Positions 9,600-17,375 of a DNA stretch of 64,000 nucleotides are shown piece after piece; the first letter of the stretch is position 1, and each line of letters opens with the position of its first letter. The notes below the pieces were generated by a model. It saw only the letters and a program-made list of their open reading frames with translations, searched no databases and was not told the origin of the DNA. A program made the translations under genes and the position numbers. Source of the stretch: WQXF01 sp031552825 (GTDB taxonomy: Bacteria; Bacillota; Clostridia; Christensenellales; Aristaeellaceae); NCBI GenBank assembly GCA_031552825.1, contig JAVBMD010000012.1, positions 26,747 through 90,746 of the forward strand, in the 5' to 3' direction.

Positions 9600-9628
9600 T
9601 TTACATTTTGTTCCATTTTGTGCATACT
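9600..9628 (+). promoter_or_regulatory. Probable sigma-A promoter
   Basis: TTTACA (9600-9605) and CATACT (9623-9628) are spaced by 17 bases, 36 bases upstream of the start of the secreted-protein gene. The match is moderate. Confidence 0.45.
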
Positions 9629-9663
9629 GTCTTCATCCGGAAATTTTTCTAAGGAGAATCGAC

Positions 9664-10758
9664 ATGAAAATACGGATGGGCGCGCTGCTGCTGCTCCTGT
9701 TGCTGCCGCTGGCCTGTGCCGCGCAGGCGAATGCATGGGATTTCGTACATACCGCCATACGGATTTCCACGCCGGCGCAGATCGAGGAGCTGCTTGAGAC
9801 AAGCGGCTGCGACTTCGGCAAAATGCAGGAAGAACCCAGCGCTTACTACTTCGAGAAACCAACGGTTTGGGGCCTGTCGGCGAAAGCCCTCGTGCTCCTT
9901 GAGATGCCGTACCCTGAGTTGACTGGCTTTTATTGCAACGTGATATTCGACGCGCCCGCAGGCAGCAACTTGGGAAACCCCGGTGAAGCTTACGCTGCCT
10001 TGTCAGACATGTTTCGCAAAAAATACGGTAAACCTTCCGATGTCACCCAAACCGTCGAGGAAAGAACATCCCTCTGGCATTTTCAAGATGCGCTTGTCAC
10101 CCTAACCTGGTGGATAAACCCCGATACAGGACTGCCAGAAACCCGATGCGCATTCGCGGGTACACGGGGCGATCCCGACAGTCCCCGCGCGCAAACGCGC
10201 TCCTTTCCCTTCGAGCCGCTGGCCTTGTTGACACCCCCCGAAGCAGCAACCGCCTTCTCGGTGCTGAAAGTCTCGCCGGGTATGACGCAAGCACAGGTAA
10301 TCGCCGCCATGGGGCACGAGCCCGATTCGATCAAGTTGAACGCGCTGGTGTATGCCAACCAGCGCGTTGCGCTTCATTACGCCCACATCGCTTATCGCTT
10401 TTTAATGGACGCCGATACCCTTGACAGCGTGCTGATTCAGTTCATCGTCGACGAAGAAGCGCCTGATGAATGCATCGAGGATTATGCAATGCTCAAAGCC
10501 GTGCTCACCGGTTACCACGGCTCGCCGCTGCAGGACAACACAACCTGGGACAACGAGCGATACAAAAACAACCCCGCAGAGCATAGCAAGGCGCTGCGCG
10601 CGGGGGATGTTTCCTATGACGCGCTCTGGCAGGTTGGCGAGACACGGATCATGCTCAATCTCTTTCTGGAAAACGACCAAATCACCCACTCGCTGCTATA
10701 TTTCTTTAACCCCGATACGGCGCCCGCGCCGCTACTCCCCCTCCGGCAGACAAACTAG
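9664..10758 (+). CDS. Secreted protein of unknown function with two similar halves
   Basis: Exported protein of 364 aa. The signal peptide has a long leucine core and probable cleavage at ANA before W25. I do not recognise the family. The mature part appears to hold two related halves, about residues 40-150 and 205-350. Each has a helix that precedes a beta-rich stretch ending in a hydrophobic strand pair (ALVTLTWW and TRIMLNLF). The second half opens with KVSPGMTQAQVIAAMGHEPD, which resembles the BamE/SmpA-like start of small extracytoplasmic domains. ATG 9664 has AAGGAG upstream. The 3' end overlaps the convergent YlmC/YmxH gene by 27 bases. Confidence 0.6.
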   Translation: MKIRMGALLLLLLLPLACAAQANAWDFVHTAIRISTPAQIEELLETSGCDFGKMQEEPSAYYFEKPTVWGLSAKALVLLEMPYPELTGFYCNVIFDAPAGSNLGNPGEAYAALSDMFRKKYGKPSDVTQTVEERTSLWHFQDALVTLTWWINPDTGLPETRCAFAGTRGDPDSPRAQTRSFPFEPLALLTPPEAATAFSVLKVSPGMTQAQVIAAMGHEPDSIKLNALVYANQRVALHYAHIAYRFLMDADTLDSVLIQFIVDEEAPDECIEDYAMLKAVLTGYHGSPLQDNTTWDNERYKNNPAEHSKALRAGDVSYDALWQVGETRIMLNLFLENDQITHSLLYFFNPDTAPAPLLPLRQTN

Positions 10759-10974
10759 CACCACGTCGTCGCCAATCTTCTGGATCAGCGACCACGGGAT
10801 GACGATACCGGTGCGCTCACCCTTGAGCAGGTTGCCCACGCTGAACGAACCGGGCACGACGATGGCATCCACGCAGCCATCCTGCGCGCAAAACTCTAGG
10901 TCGATCACCTTGCCCAGCGAACGGCCATCGGGCACGTTGATGACTTCCTTGGTCTTGAGTTCCGAAAGGCTCAT
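10732..10974 (-). CDS. YlmC/YmxH family sporulation-associated PRC-barrel protein
   Basis: Small cytoplasmic protein of 80 aa with the PRC-barrel pattern MSLSELKTKEVINV...GRSLGKVIDLEF and a C-terminal IPWSLIQKIGDDVVLV. This is characteristic of the YlmC/YmxH proteins that usually sit next to sigG in Clostridia. A strong AGGGGAGGG site precedes ATG. It lies downstream of sigG on the same strand, though a toxin-antitoxin pair and a secreted-protein gene separate the two here. Its function is unknown. Confidence 0.85.
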   Translation of the reverse strand: MSLSELKTKEVINVPDGRSLGKVIDLEFCAQDGCVDAIVVPGSFSVGNLLKGERTGIVIPWSLIQKIGDDVVLVCLPEGE

Positions 10975-11044
10975 GGCGCTCCCTCCCCTTTCGACATACT
11001 ATGCAGGCAGGGGGCGAGGGTTTCCGCTGTATCGGGAATCCAGC

Positions 11045-11344
11045 TTAATACAACACGCTCCTGTAATCGCGGGCAGCGGGCAATACACGGATGATCGAAA
11101 CAAACTCCGCATCGACTTTATAAAAGATCAGAAAACTTTCCACCGTCAAAAAGCGCATCGTATCGCGCTGCCAACGCTTTTCGCGCTGCAATGGACCGCT
11201 CTCCGGAAAGTCTCGCAGCTGCTCTGCTCGCTCAATGATGCCCAGCACCACACGCACAGCGGCTTCGGGATCGTCGTCCTCGATATAACGCTTGATCGCA
11301 TCCAAATCCTCATGCGCCTTGGGCGTCCAATGCAGCCGGGGCAT
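11045..11344 (-). CDS. RelE/ParE family toxin
   Basis: Protein of 99 aa with the ParE/RelE pattern. The start LHWTPKAHEDLDAIKRYIEDDDP is followed by a helix, then an R-rich beta-strand core and the ending VSIIRVLPAARDYRSVL. Toxins of this family act on DNA gyrase (ParE) or on ribosome-bound mRNA (RelE); the sequence looks nearer ParE. It starts 3 bases after the stop of the antitoxin gene, the normal antitoxin-toxin order. Confidence 0.87.
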   Translation of the reverse strand: MPRLHWTPKAHEDLDAIKRYIEDDDPEAAVRVVLGIIERAEQLRDFPESGPLQREKRWQRDTMRFLTVESFLIFYKVDAEFVSIIRVLPAARDYRSVLY

Positions 11345-11347
11345 CGC

Positions 11348-11596
11348 TCACACCCCCAGCTTCGCGCGCAGCTCTTCGGTCGACAGCCAATCCGCTTCCT
11401 TCCGAACCGAAGCCTCGCCCTCGGCCAGCTTGGCGAACAGCTCGAGCTTGGCCTGCTGCTTTTCGTATGTCTCCATATCCAGCAGAACATACTTGCCGTG
11501 GCCATTCCGCGTCAAATAGACCGGACGACCATCGACGCAATCCCGAAGCACCTCACCGTAGTTGCGCAGATCCGTAACCGGCTTAATGATTGCCAT
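11348..11596 (-). CDS. Phd/YefM family antitoxin
   Basis: Protein of 82 aa. The N-terminal DNA-binding fold has the Phd/YefM pattern (IIKPVTDLRNYGEVLRDC, then PVYLTRNGHGKYVLLDMETYE). The C-terminal helical tail, rich in charged residues, should wrap and neutralise the toxin. ATG 11596 sits behind GAGGTGAG; an in-frame GTG nine bases upstream is less likely. Antitoxins of this class repress their own operon. Only 12 bases upstream, a GTTGGTGAGGTGAG stretch overlaps where a promoter would end. Confidence 0.87.
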   Translation of the reverse strand: MAIIKPVTDLRNYGEVLRDCVDGRPVYLTRNGHGKYVLLDMETYEKQQAKLELFAKLAEGEASVRKEADWLSTEELRAKLGV

Positions 11597-11670
11597 GTCG
11601 CTCACCTCACCAACATTGTAGCATAATTCGTCGACGAATCCAACAGCATCACGGGCTTAAAAGTTTAAAA

Positions 11671-11707
11671 GGGCTGTCGTGCTGGCATTGTTCCAGCACG
11701 ACAGCCC
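11671..11707 (-). terminator. Terminator hairpin, copy 1 of a repeated palindrome
   Basis: A perfect 15-bp stem (11671-11685 with 11693-11707), 7-base loop and a TTTT tract on the minus strand lie downstream of the secreted-protein gene at 11731-12333. The stem sequence is the same as that of the hairpin at 12668-12712. Confidence 0.85.
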
Positions 11708-11730
11708 CATCTTTTGCATCGACCCTTTTG

Positions 11731-12333
11731 TCAGGGCAACCGGAACGAGCGCAACATGGTATATTTTGCCACCGAATCATCCTGCACTTCAGCAAATAGC
11801 GTGCAGTTCATGATCTCCCCATTCTCCAGCTTTCTATCATAACGCTTCCGGTACATTTGGTCGTCATCCAACGCTATGCCTTCCACCTGGTTCTGCAGTT
11901 CCTCAATGCTCATACCCACTTCGACGCCAAACGGCCCAATGATTCCCGGCACATTAACGGCAAGTGTGCCCGCCGGGAAGTCCATCGCGGCCAGCTGATC
12001 TGCCGACAGTTCCGCCAGCGTTTCGCGCGTAGCGAGCACCTCGGGATCATTCAAGACAGCGATGATATCGAAATTCTCGAAACGAAACCACAAGGTTATA
12101 AAAGGCGATTTATCCTCCGCCTCCACGCCGGAGATACGAACCTCCCGGTTTGTCAGACCATGCTCCTTCCAAAGCGCGTAGAGTTCTGACGAGGTATAGG
12201 AAAAGAAATCTTTGCCGTCGAGCAACATACCGTAATCGGCGGTTGTGGCCAGCATCGGATTCTCGGCCGATACTGAACCGGATAGGGTGGTCAACAACAG
12301 CACGCAAAGTAAGATGGACAAAAATGTACGCAA
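11731..12333 (-). CDS. Small secreted protein of unknown function
   Basis: Exported protein of 200 aa. The signal peptide ends near SVSA (residue 23). The mature part is acidic and mixed alpha/beta, without a family I recognise. It shares with the protein at 9664 a late segment where a GVEVGMSIEELQNQVEG helix precedes beta strands, again like a BamE-type small domain. The start is TTG: AAAGGAGG lies eight bases before it and no better ATG exists. It has its own promoter (12415-12443) and terminator. Confidence 0.6.
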   Translation of the reverse strand: MRTFLSILLCVLLLTTLSGSVSAENPMLATTADYGMLLDGKDFFSYTSSELYALWKEHGLTNREVRISGVEAEDKSPFITLWFRFENFDIIAVLNDPEVLATRETLAELSADQLAAMDFPAGTLAVNVPGIIGPFGVEVGMSIEELQNQVEGIALDDDQMYRKRYDRKLENGEIMNCTLFAEVQDDSVAKYTMLRSFRLP

Positions 12334-12414
12334 TTTGGCCGCCTCCTTTGTTTCGATGGATATTTATAAAACGGATGGATATCAGAAAACCATGCAAATT
12401 CAACCATTATTTTG

Positions 12415-12443
12415 TGTATATCTTACAGATTATTTCTTTTCAA
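12415..12443 (-). promoter_or_regulatory. Sigma-A promoter of the small secreted protein gene
   Basis: On the minus strand TTGAAA (12438-12443) and TATACA (12415-12420) have 17-base spacing, about 80 bases upstream of the TTG start. Confidence 0.55.
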
Positions 12444-12667
12444 GCGCACCGCAATACAAGATCGATCCTTGAAACCAGTTAAAGGGGCTGTCGCGTTAGC
12501 GACGCCCCGGAACCCGAAAAAAACGAGCCTTGTCATATCGCCTTGGCTCGCTTTTTGTTGTAAGATTAGTTTGTGTACAATATGAGAGCTGACCGTTTGG
12601 TTTGTTTGCTCTACGCGTTTTCTCCGCTTTCTCTGCATTGTCCCTTGTTGCCTCGCGTCAAATTTGA
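12444..12667. other. Non-coding stretch with short hairpins
   Basis: Part of a ~400-base gap (12334-12732) without a supported gene. It contains two weaker hairpins: 12484-12508 (GGGGC and GTCGC pairing with GCGAC and GCCCC, one bulged T) and 12524-12550 (CGAGCC with GGCTCG, then a T tract). The first resembles the start of the neighbouring repeated terminator hairpin. A 126-residue open frame across it has no ribosome site and reads through the hairpins, so it is not called. Confidence 0.5.
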
Positions 12668-12712
12668 AAAGGGGCTGTCGTGCTGGCATTTTTCCAGCAC
12701 GACAGCCCCTTT
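12668..12712 (-). terminator. Terminator of sigG, copy 2 of a repeated palindrome
   Basis: A perfect 19-bp stem (12668-12686 with 12694-12712) and 7-base loop with T or A tracts on both sides can act in both directions. It lies 20 bases after the sigG stop. Its core GGGGCTGTCGTGCTGG is shared with the hairpin at 11671-11707. Confidence 0.88.
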
Positions 12713-12732
12713 TTGTATGCCGCCGAAGCGGT

Positions 12733-13506
12733 TTACATAAACTTGCGCATGTGCTGCAGCGCGGTTTTCTCCAGCCGCGAAACCTGTGCCTGCGAAATGC
12801 CAATCTCGTTGGCTACTTCCATCTGCGTGCGGCCGTCGAAGAAACGCAGCTTGAGGATATGCTTCTCGCGCTCGCCGAGCCGATGCATCGCCTCGCGGAT
12901 GGAGATCTCCTCCAGCCATAGTTCGTCGGCATGTTTATCGTCCTTGACCTGATCCATAATGTAAAGCGCGTCTCCCCCGTCGCTATAGACCGGCTCGAAC
13001 AGCGAGACCGGATCCTGTATCGCCTCTAGCGCGAACACCACATCCTCGGCGGGCAGTTGCATCGCTTTGGCCAGCTCGTTCACGGTGGGCTCGCGCCCTA
13101 GCTCCGAAGCCATGCGATCACGCGCCTGCAGCGCCTTATAGGCGATGTCGCGCAGCGAACGGCTGACACGGATGGCGTTGTTATCGCGCAGATACCGGCG
13201 GATTTCGCCGATAATCATCGGCACCGCGTAGGTGGAGAAGCGCACGTTATGCGATACGTCAAAGTTGTCCAGCGCCTTGATGAGTCCAATGCATCCTACC
13301 TGAAAAAGATCGTCTACGTTCTCGCCACGGTTGTTGAAGCGCTGAATCACGCTGAGCACCAGGCGCAGATTGCCTCGAATAAATTCCTCGCGCGCCACCA
13401 GATCGCCGCCATGCACCAAAGGAAAAAGCTCTCGCATCCGCTCGTTGGAAAGCACCGGCAGCGTGGAGGTGTCCACGCCGCAAATCTCGACTTTGTTGAG
13501 CGCCAT
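12733..13506 (-). CDS. sigG: RNA polymerase sporulation sigma factor SigG
   Basis: Late forespore sigma factor, 257 aa. The N-terminal NKVEICGVDTSTLPVL is diagnostic of sigma-G. Region 2 (LFQVGCIGLIKALDNFDVSHNVRFSTYAVPMIIGEIRRYLRD) and region 4 (KHILKLRFFDGRTQMEVANEIGISQAQVSRLEK) are complete. GGAGGGAACAGAG precedes the ATG. It follows sigE with an 84-base gap that carries its own sigma-F-like promoter. Sigma-G directs late forespore gene expression, including spore DNA protection and germination genes. Confidence 0.96.
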   Translation of the reverse strand: MALNKVEICGVDTSTLPVLSNERMRELFPLVHGGDLVAREEFIRGNLRLVLSVIQRFNNRGENVDDLFQVGCIGLIKALDNFDVSHNVRFSTYAVPMIIGEIRRYLRDNNAIRVSRSLRDIAYKALQARDRMASELGREPTVNELAKAMQLPAEDVVFALEAIQDPVSLFEPVYSDGGDALYIMDQVKDDKHADELWLEEISIREAMHRLGEREKHILKLRFFDGRTQMEVANEIGISQAQVSRLEKTALQHMRKFM

Positions 13507-13536
13507 CTCTGTTCCCTCCGTTCAACCGGATGGAAC

Positions 13537-13566
13537 CATTATTGCCCCGCGCATGGGGATTTATTC
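13537..13566 (-). promoter_or_regulatory. Sigma-F/sigma-G-type promoter of sigG
   Basis: On the minus strand GAATA (13562-13566), a 15-base spacer and GGCAATAATG (13537-13546) match the forespore sigma-F pattern GNATA-N15-GGNNANAMTR. It lies 30 bases before the sigG start. In Bacillus subtilis sigG is transcribed by sigma-F and then by sigma-G itself. Confidence 0.65.
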
Positions 13567-13590
13567 GGTCAAAAGGCGTCCGGCGGACGT

Positions 13591-14370
13591 TTAGCCGAGG
13601 CGCGCCATCTCCTTTTGCAGGCGGCCGAGGATGCGCTTTTCGAGGCGGGAAATGTAGGATTGAGAGATGCCCATAATGTCGGCCACCTCCTTCTGCGTCT
13701 TTTCCGCGCCACCGTGCAGGCCGAAGCGCAGCTCCATAATGCTCTTTTCCCGATCCGACAGCCGCATCAGTGCCGAGGCCAGCAGCTGCTTCTCTACGCC
13801 CTCCTCGATGGACTTGTAAACCATGTCGCCCTCGGTACCCAAGATGTCGGAGAGCAGCAGCTCGTTTCCGTCCCAATCGGTGTTGAGCGGTTCATCGAGC
13901 GAAACCTCCATCTTGGTGCGGTTGTTGCGCCGCAAAAACATCAGAATCTCGTTCTCGATGCAGCGCGAGGCGTAAGTCGCCAGCTTGATGCGCTTATCGG
14001 GATCGAAGGTGTTGACGGCCTTGATGAGGCCGATGGTACCGATGGAGATCAAATCCTCGATGCCCACACCGGTATTTTCAAACTTACGGGCGATGTATAC
14101 CACCAGCCGCAGATTGCGCTCGATGAGCAGGCTGCGCACCGCCGGGTCGCGCTCCTTTAGCTTAACGACCAGCACTTCCTCCTCCTCGCGCGTCAGCGGC
14201 GCGGGCAACGCGTCGCTGCCGCCGATGTATTCCACGCTCCCCCGCGTCACCCGCGCGATCAGCGCTAACGCGCGGACGCGGAAGCGCGAGGGGCTCTCCC
14301 ATCTCTCGTATGGCTCCTGCGCCAACTCCATGCCACGCCTCCTTCTTTGCTCGGGATAATCATCGTACAT
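13591..14370 (-). CDS. sigE: RNA polymerase sporulation sigma factor SigE (pro-sigma-E)
   Basis: Early mother-cell sigma factor, 259 aa. [13 protein letters not shown] at about residues 48-60 marks the start of the mature-type sequence. Regions 2 ([27 protein letters not shown]) and 4 ([24 protein letters not shown]) are intact. The N-terminal pro-sequence before YIGG is about 47 residues, longer than the ~27 of Bacillus subtilis. ATG 14370 has AGGGAGG; an internal methionine (14) could shorten it. SpoIIGA, encoded just upstream, should remove the pro-sequence. Confidence 0.95.
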   Translation of the reverse strand: MYDDYPEQRRRRGMELAQEPYERWESPSRFRVRALALIARVTRGSVEYIGGSDALPAPLTREEEEVLVVKLKERDPAVRSLLIERNLRLVVYIARKFENTGVGIEDLISIGTIGLIKAVNTFDPDKRIKLATYASRCIENEILMFLRRNNRTKMEVSLDEPLNTDWDGNELLLSDILGTEGDMVYKSIEEGVEKQLLASALMRLSDREKSIMELRFGLHGGAEKTQKEVADIMGISQSYISRLEKRILGRLQKEMARLG

Positions 14371-14401
14371 CTTTGGTACCTCCCTTCGCTTGTACGCGCG
14401 G

Positions 14402-15184
14402 CTAGGCCGCTACCAGCGCCGCCGGAATCAGCGCCAGCGCCCCTTCCGGCATGGCGTGCAGGCCGATGGCCACCATGGCGCGCACCGGCTGCCAGACGCC
14501 TTGGCAGCGCACCTCCATGCTGCTGGGGCGAAAGCACATCAGCATGCGCGTCCCCCCGGTTGTAGCGGCGCAAACCAGCCGGAAGCCCGGTGGCAGCGTC
14601 TCCAAACGCGTTGGATCGCACCCCTCGGGCAGCAGCGAGCGCAGCAGCGCCTGCGGCACAATGACCACCGGCAAGCCGCTGAATGGCTCGGTGAGCAGAT
14701 TGCCGGTGTCGACCAGCCCTTCCACCTCGGCATCAGCGTCGCCGTAGCGCAGGCGAATTTGCGCAAGGCGCACCTGCCTTGCCCTGCGCATACCCCGTCG
14801 CGCCGCCGCGCCCAAAGCCACCGCCAGCACCGCGCCCAGCGGCGCGATCAGCGGTAAGCCGCCCAATGCCTGCGCCAACGCGAACACCGTGCCGCCCATC
14901 AAAAACGTGACGGCGCACAGCAGCGCCACGGCGCGCAACAGATGCAGCCACCGGTGCCACCGCGCAGCCACACACAGCATGAGCGCGCTGGCTATCAGCG
15001 CCACAGGCAGGCTGCGTAGCGACGCCAGCCTCGGCAGGCAGGCGGCGGCAGCATACACAGCACCAAGCAGCGAGGCCAGCGCAATGCGCCAGATCCGCAG
15101 CGGACGCGCGCACCAGCGCAGCGCCACGCACAGCAGCGCCGCGTCCATGCAGGCATTGAGCAACAGAAAGTTCTCCAGCCGCAC
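14402..15184 (-). CDS. spoIIGA: Sigma-E processing peptidase SpoIIGA
   Basis: Membrane-embedded aspartic protease that cleaves pro-sigma-E, 260 aa from the GTG chosen here. The N-terminal half has about five hydrophobic helices, and the C-terminal half carries the catalytic motif VDTGN (aspartate near residue 161). The frame is open for 77 further codons upstream, but those are not SpoIIGA-like. The GTG at 15184 gives a start ([10 protein letters not shown]) that fits the family. Its ribosome site (GGCGGTGG) is only fair. The spoIIGA-sigE-sigG order is the classical one. Confidence 0.88.
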   Translation of the reverse strand: MRLENFLLLNACMDAALLCVALRWCARPLRIWRIALASLLGAVYAAAACLPRLASLRSLPVALIASALMLCVAARWHRWLHLLRAVALLCAVTFLMGGTVFALAQALGGLPLIAPLGAVLAVALGAAARRGMRRARQVRLAQIRLRYGDADAEVEGLVDTGNLLTEPFSGLPVVIVPQALLRSLLPEGCDPTRLETLPPGFRLVCAATTGGTRMLMCFRPSSMEVRCQGVWQPVRAMVAIGLHAMPEGALALIPAALVAA

Positions 15185-15247
15185 GCATCCACCGCCTCTC
15201 TCGCGCAGCGTCGCCTGCCGCAGGCGGTACGCTTGCCCCTGCCACAC

Positions 15248-15411
15248 ATTATATTCAGATACCCCATGCGGATATGTTGAACCGCGCGCAAAGAAAGTAC
15301 GATTCCTGCCGCGCGCTCGACAGACTTTTGCGCCTTCGAGGAATTTTCCTCCATTCCACAGCAATCGTATCGCAACGACTCTTTTGTTCCGTGGAGCGCG
15401 GCGGTTCGACA
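15248..15411 (-). promoter_or_regulatory. Likely Spo0A-activated spoIIG promoter region
   Basis: On the minus strand a perfect TATAAT (15248-15253) lies about 65 bases before spoIIGA. A poor -35 (TTCAAC, 15276-15281) is 22 bases away, the unusual long spacing known for the Bacillus spoIIG promoter. Upstream are an exact Spo0A box TGTCGAA (15405-15411) and a 6/7 match TGTCGAG (15316-15322). The rest of the 360-base gap between spoIIGA and pyrH holds only the pyrH terminator. Confidence 0.5.
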
Positions 15412-15472
15412 ACATTTAGTGGATATGCGCGGCATTCTACACAATAGGATGTGGATGGCGCGAAAAGGGCAT

Positions 15473-15528
15473 AAAAAAAGACCGCCGGAGTGGTGGAAGG
15501 ATCAGAATCCCTCCATCGCCCCGGCAGC
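15473..15528 (-). terminator. Terminator of the rpsB-tsf-pyrH unit
   Basis: A long imperfect hairpin (GCCGG at 15484-15488 with CCGGC at 15521-15525, and TGG/TCCA pairs inside) is followed on the minus strand by a run of T residues (15473-15479). It lies 17 bases after the pyrH stop. Confidence 0.75.
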
Positions 15529-15544
15529 CCCTTTCAAGACAAGC

Positions 15545-16252
15545 CTACGGATGCACCACAGTACCCATTTCCTCTCCATCCATCACGCGCAGGATGTTCT
15601 CCGGCTGCTCAAGGCCGAACACGCGAATGGCGGGCACCTTGTTCTCATTGCAGATGGTCAGCGCCGAAGGATCCATCACGCGCAAGCCACGCAAGATGGC
15701 CTCACTGTAGGTGAGGTCGGTGAGCATCTTGGCGTTGGGGTTGGTGCGCGGATCGTCGTCGTACACGCCGTCGATGTTCTTGGCAAGCAGGATGGCGTCG
15801 GCCTCGATCTCCACTGCGCGCAGCGCGGCGGCGGTGTCGGTGGAGAAGAAGGGGTTGCCTGTGCCGCAGGCGAAGAGCAGCACGCGATCTTTCTCCAAGT
15901 GACGAATGGCTCGGCGATAGGTGTAGGGCTCGGCGAAGCGGATCATCTCCACGGCGGTTTGCACGCGGGTCTCAACATCCAAGCGCTCGATAGCATCCTG
16001 CATAGCGAGGGAATTGATCATCGTGCCGAGCATACCCATGTGGTCGGCGGTGGTGGCGTTCATGTTGGCGGCGGGGCCTTGGCGGCCTCGCCAGATGTTG
16101 CCCGCGCCGATCACGATGGCGATCTGTGCCCCGCGGCGGCTCAGCTCCGCGATCACCTCAGCCACGCGATCGATCTGCGCATGGTCGAACAGGCGGCCAT
16201 TATCCCCCAGCGCTTCCCCGCTGAGCTTAATCAGCACCCGACGGTAGATCAT
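15545..16252 (-). CDS. pyrH: UMP kinase (uridylate kinase)
   Basis: Cytoplasmic amino-acid-kinase-family enzyme, 235 aa, phosphorylating UMP to UDP in pyrimidine nucleotide synthesis. The start YRRVLIKLSGEAL, the GAGNIWRG loop, the D-rich segment DGVYDDDPRTNPNAK and the C-terminal ending are typical of bacterial hexameric PyrH. It is third in rpsB-tsf-pyrH. The usual next gene, frr (ribosome recycling factor), is not here; a terminator and spoIIGA follow instead. Confidence 0.95.
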   Translation of the reverse strand: MIYRRVLIKLSGEALGDNGRLFDHAQIDRVAEVIAELSRRGAQIAIVIGAGNIWRGRQGPAANMNATTADHMGMLGTMINSLAMQDAIERLDVETRVQTAVEMIRFAEPYTYRRAIRHLEKDRVLLFACGTGNPFFSTDTAAALRAVEIEADAILLAKNIDGVYDDDPRTNPNAKMLTDLTYSEAILRGLRVMDPSALTICNENKVPAIRVFGLEQPENILRVMDGEEMGTVVHP

Positions 16253-16343
16253 GCCGATTCCTCCTTCGTCCTTTTAATAGTTGGTCTTTTAAGAAAGGAA
16301 CACGATCGCGTCGCCGCGAGGGTGTTCCTTACGTTTGTGTGAT

Positions 16344-17285
16344 TTAGAGCTGTCCGCCCGTCTGCGCCATAACCTCTTCGGCGAAGTTATCTACGCGCTT
16401 CTCGAGACCCTCACCGCGCTCGAAACGAGTGAAGCGGTTGATGGTAATCTTTGCGCCGTTGGCCTTGGAGGCCTCCTCGACCAGCTCGCGGATCGACTTG
16501 TCCGGATCCTTCACGTAGGGCTGCTCGGTCAGGCAAACCTCTTTATAATACTTCTCGATGCGTCCTTCGACCATCTTTTCGACGATCTTTTCGGGCTTGC
16601 CTTCGTTGAGCGCCTGCGCGCGCAGCACTTCCTTTTCCTTATCGAGCGCCTCGGTAGGCACCTCGACGCGCTCCAAATACTGCGGATTGGCGGCGGCGAT
16701 GTGCATCGCGATATCATGCACCAGTCCCTTGAACGCCTCGCCCCGGGCGACGGAGGTGCTGTCACACCCGATCTCCACGAGCACGCCGATGCGGCCGCCC
16801 ATGTGGATATAGGCGTCCTCGATGCCCTCGCCCTTTAGCTCGTAGCGCACGAAGCGGCGGATGCTGAGCTTCTCGCCAATGGCGACGGTCGCCTCGCCGA
16901 TCAGGTCGCTGACGATCTTGCTGCTGTCTTTCGCATAGGATTGCGCCAACAGGGCATCGACATCGGCGGGACTTTTCTCGGCGATGTGCGCGGCAACGTC
17001 GTGCACAAGCTCCTTGAAGTTGTCGGTCTTGGCGACGAAGTCGGTCTCACAGTTGATCTCCAGCAGCACGCCGACCTTGCCATCCGTGCCGATGAAGGAA
17101 TCCACGATGCCCTCGGCGGCGATGCGGCCAGCCTTCTTGGCGGCGGCGGCCAAGCCCTTCTCGCGCAGGAAATCAATGGCCTTGTCCATATCGCCGCCGC
17201 ACTCCTGCAGCGCCTTTTTGCAATCCATCATGCCCGCGCCGGTGCGCTCCCGAAGCTCTTTGACCAATGCGGCAGTAATTTCCAT
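16344..17285 (-). CDS. tsf: Translation elongation factor Ts
   Basis: Nucleotide exchange factor for EF-Tu, 313 aa. The N-terminal UBA-like part ([23 protein letters not shown]) is followed by the two dimerisation subdomains, with [13 protein letters not shown] and the C-terminal [17 protein letters not shown] signature. The ATG has an AGGAGG site. It lies between rpsB and pyrH in the normal order. Confidence 0.96.
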   Translation of the reverse strand: MEITAALVKELRERTGAGMMDCKKALQECGGDMDKAIDFLREKGLAAAAKKAGRIAAEGIVDSFIGTDGKVGVLLEINCETDFVAKTDNFKELVHDVAAHIAEKSPADVDALLAQSYAKDSSKIVSDLIGEATVAIGEKLSIRRFVRYELKGEGIEDAYIHMGGRIGVLVEIGCDSTSVARGEAFKGLVHDIAMHIAAANPQYLERVEVPTEALDKEKEVLRAQALNEGKPEKIVEKMVEGRIEKYYKEVCLTEQPYVKDPDKSIRELVEEASKANGAKITINRFTRFERGEGLEKRVDNFAEEVMAQTGGQL

Positions 17286-17375
17286 AAGTATTCCTCCTGT
17301 TCATTCGGTCGTAGCGATATTTCCCTGAAAAGGGGAAGGTCGATCGCCTTCCCCCTCCGCATAAACGATGTCTTA

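Noticed and set aside
12484..12508. Third full copy of the GGGGCTGTCG terminator palindrome
   Set aside because: Only the first bases match and the stem is shorter with a bulge, so it is listed only as a hairpin in the gap.
12423..12803. 126-codon open frame across the gap downstream of sigG
   Set aside because: It runs through terminator hairpins and into antisense of sigG without a ribosome site.
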